Source: CAYVUV01 sp964455095 (GTDB lineage: Bacteria; Desulfobacterota; Binatia; HRBIN30; CADEER01). Taken from it: a DNA stretch of 64,000 nucleotides. A model generated the notes under the pieces. That model searched no databases, was not told where the DNA came from, and worked only from the letters and a program-made list of their open reading frames with translations. The DNA lies in the NCBI GenBank assembly GCA_964455095.1, contig CAYVUV010000356.1, positions 89,570 to 153,569 of the forward strand, given 5' to 3'. A program made the position numbers and the translations under genes. Positions 63,332 to 64,000 of this stretch are shown here, piece by piece; positions within the stretch are counted from its first letter, which is position 1, and the number at the start of each line of letters is the position of its first letter.

Positions 63332-63676
63332 TCACTGCGGTGGGATGAAATCGAGAGTTCTGGCCGCGAGATTGCCGCGCACGGCGCCGCCACCGTGCTC
63401 CCGAAGCTTTCGCCAGACCGCAAAACCTGCGAGCAGGGCACCGTTCCACTCCTTCGTGGTTCGGTTGGAAACTTCGACGTGCGCCGTCAGCTGCTTGATG
63501 TGGCGCAGTAGTTGCCAGTCTACCGCCTCGACACCGTCGAGGTAATTGTGCTCCCTAGGCTCTGCAAGAGACGGTTGGCGGTCCGCGGCAAACGACGTCA
63601 CCGAGGCCCACAGAATGCACCTGACCTCGATCGATGCAGTTGCACGAGGAACCATCATCCCTGTCTGGCACCTCAA
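63332..63676 (-). CDS. Uncertain hypothetical ORF in the island
   Basis: 114 residues without clear domain. The segment VEAVDWQLLRHIKQLTAHVEVSNRTTKEW looks protein-like, but codon composition is weak and it may be a fragment of a decayed gene. It lies just after the decayed kinase-like gene. Confidence 0.25.
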   Translation of the reverse strand: MRCQTGMMVPRATASIEVRCILWASVTSFAADRQPSLAEPREHNYLDGVEAVDWQLLRHIKQLTAHVEVSNRTTKEWNGALLAGFAVWRKLREHGGGAVRGNLAARTLDFIPPQ

Positions 63677-63892
63677 AAGTGGCTTGTTGTTGCAATTCTA
63701 CGTGGCGCGATGGCCGCAACTCCGCAAAGACCCGATGCTTGTGTTCGAGATTGTCGGGTGCTGAGATTCGGCCCGGTGTCGACGCGCAAGCGCATCCTGG
63801 TCAGCCGATCGGCCTCAGGGCTCGTTAGGCTCAATCGGCGCGTACATAGGATGTTAATGATCCCGGTTAACTCGCTCACTTTCGGCTCAGCC
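63677..63892. other. No feature seen
   Basis: Short stretch of lower GC between two uncertain minus-strand frames. No gene, repeat or site recognised. Confidence 0.3.
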
Positions 63893-64000
63893 CTATTCCG
63901 CTCCAAGCTCGTTACGGAAGCGACGGAACAATCGGTCCCAGCGGCCGGCCGCTTGGCGCTGGAGGAGGTCGAGCTCTAAACCTTGGGCGCCCCCGGACAA
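63893..64000 (-). CDS. C-terminal end of a gene running off the window
   Basis: On the minus strand, an open frame enters at the window edge and ends at TAG (63893-63895): 35 residues ending LLQRQAAGRWDRLFRRFRNELGAE. The composition is protein-like and amphipathic. The gene's main part lies outside the window, so no function can be given. Confidence 0.4.
   Translation of the reverse strand: MSGGAQGLELDLLQRQAAGRWDRLFRRFRNELGAE

Overview
The window is a high-GC (roughly two-thirds G+C) bacterial chromosome segment. The MurE carries a DNPR motif (meso-diaminopimelate peptidoglycan). A full type II secretion operon, a TolC-family protein and an outer-membrane barrel point to a diderm. Several cytochromes, three acyl-CoA synthetases, a Thr/Pro-rich linker protein and a DprE1/DprE2-like pair would suit a deltaproteobacteria-like lineage such as Binatota or Myxococcota. 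That placement is inference from gene content, not a phylogenetic result.

Layout. 1-7.7 kb: housekeeping genes (5'-truncated deoxyhypusine synthase-like gene, CysQ-type phosphatase, glycerophosphodiesterase, M23 peptidase, MltG, ABC-F ATPase, small membrane protein, ErpA/IscA-type protein). 7.8-21.2 kb: a type II secretion operon in the order gspC-D-E-F-G-H-I-J-K-L-M-N, mostly with overlapping or near-overlapping genes. 21.25-27.2 kb: a UGSC-type selenoprotein gene with an in-frame TGA and a SECIS-like hairpin, a cysteine-rich partner, a CoA ligase, a duplicated haem-oxygenase-fold protein, a ferredoxin and SufT. 27.2-32.8 kb: a small conserved protein with hairpins and micro-ORFs around it, a second CoA ligase, a lipase maturation factor-like protein, a universal stress protein and Fur. 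32.9-37.6 kb: a Fur-box-controlled iron cluster (cytochrome c-FTR1 permease fusion, FMN-binding protein, membrane protein, ApbE). 37.6-42.5 kb: a third CoA ligase coupled to a periplasmic cyclohexadienyl dehydratase-chorismate mutase fusion, then MurE. 42.5-48.5 kb: a GAF/coiled-coil/pseudo-receiver protein, a lytic transglycosylase, an EIIA-Ntr-like protein, tRNA-Sec and a small lipoprotein. 48.9-55.3 kb: TolC family protein, ABC-2 exporter with an MlaC-like subunit, and DprE1/DprE2-like enzymes. 55.3-58.9 kb: c-type cytochromes and a haem-bearing outer-membrane barrel.

From about 59.04 kb the character changes. A tRNA-Ser(TGA) gene stops just after its anticodon stem and is followed by lower-coding-density DNA. 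This carries a large MCM-family ATPase fused in frame to an SPL-like radical SAM domain, a decayed gene resembling phage nucleotide (5-hmdU) kinase proteins, and fragments. I read this as the edge of an integrated element that used the tRNA anticodon region.

Strongest leads: (1) a selenoprotein gene and tRNA-Sec in the same window, so the TGA at 21562 is probably read as selenocysteine; (2) the MCM-radical SAM fusion in the island; (3) the Cyc2-like haem-barrel next to cytochromes; (4) the Fur-regulated FTR1 plus flavinylation cluster.
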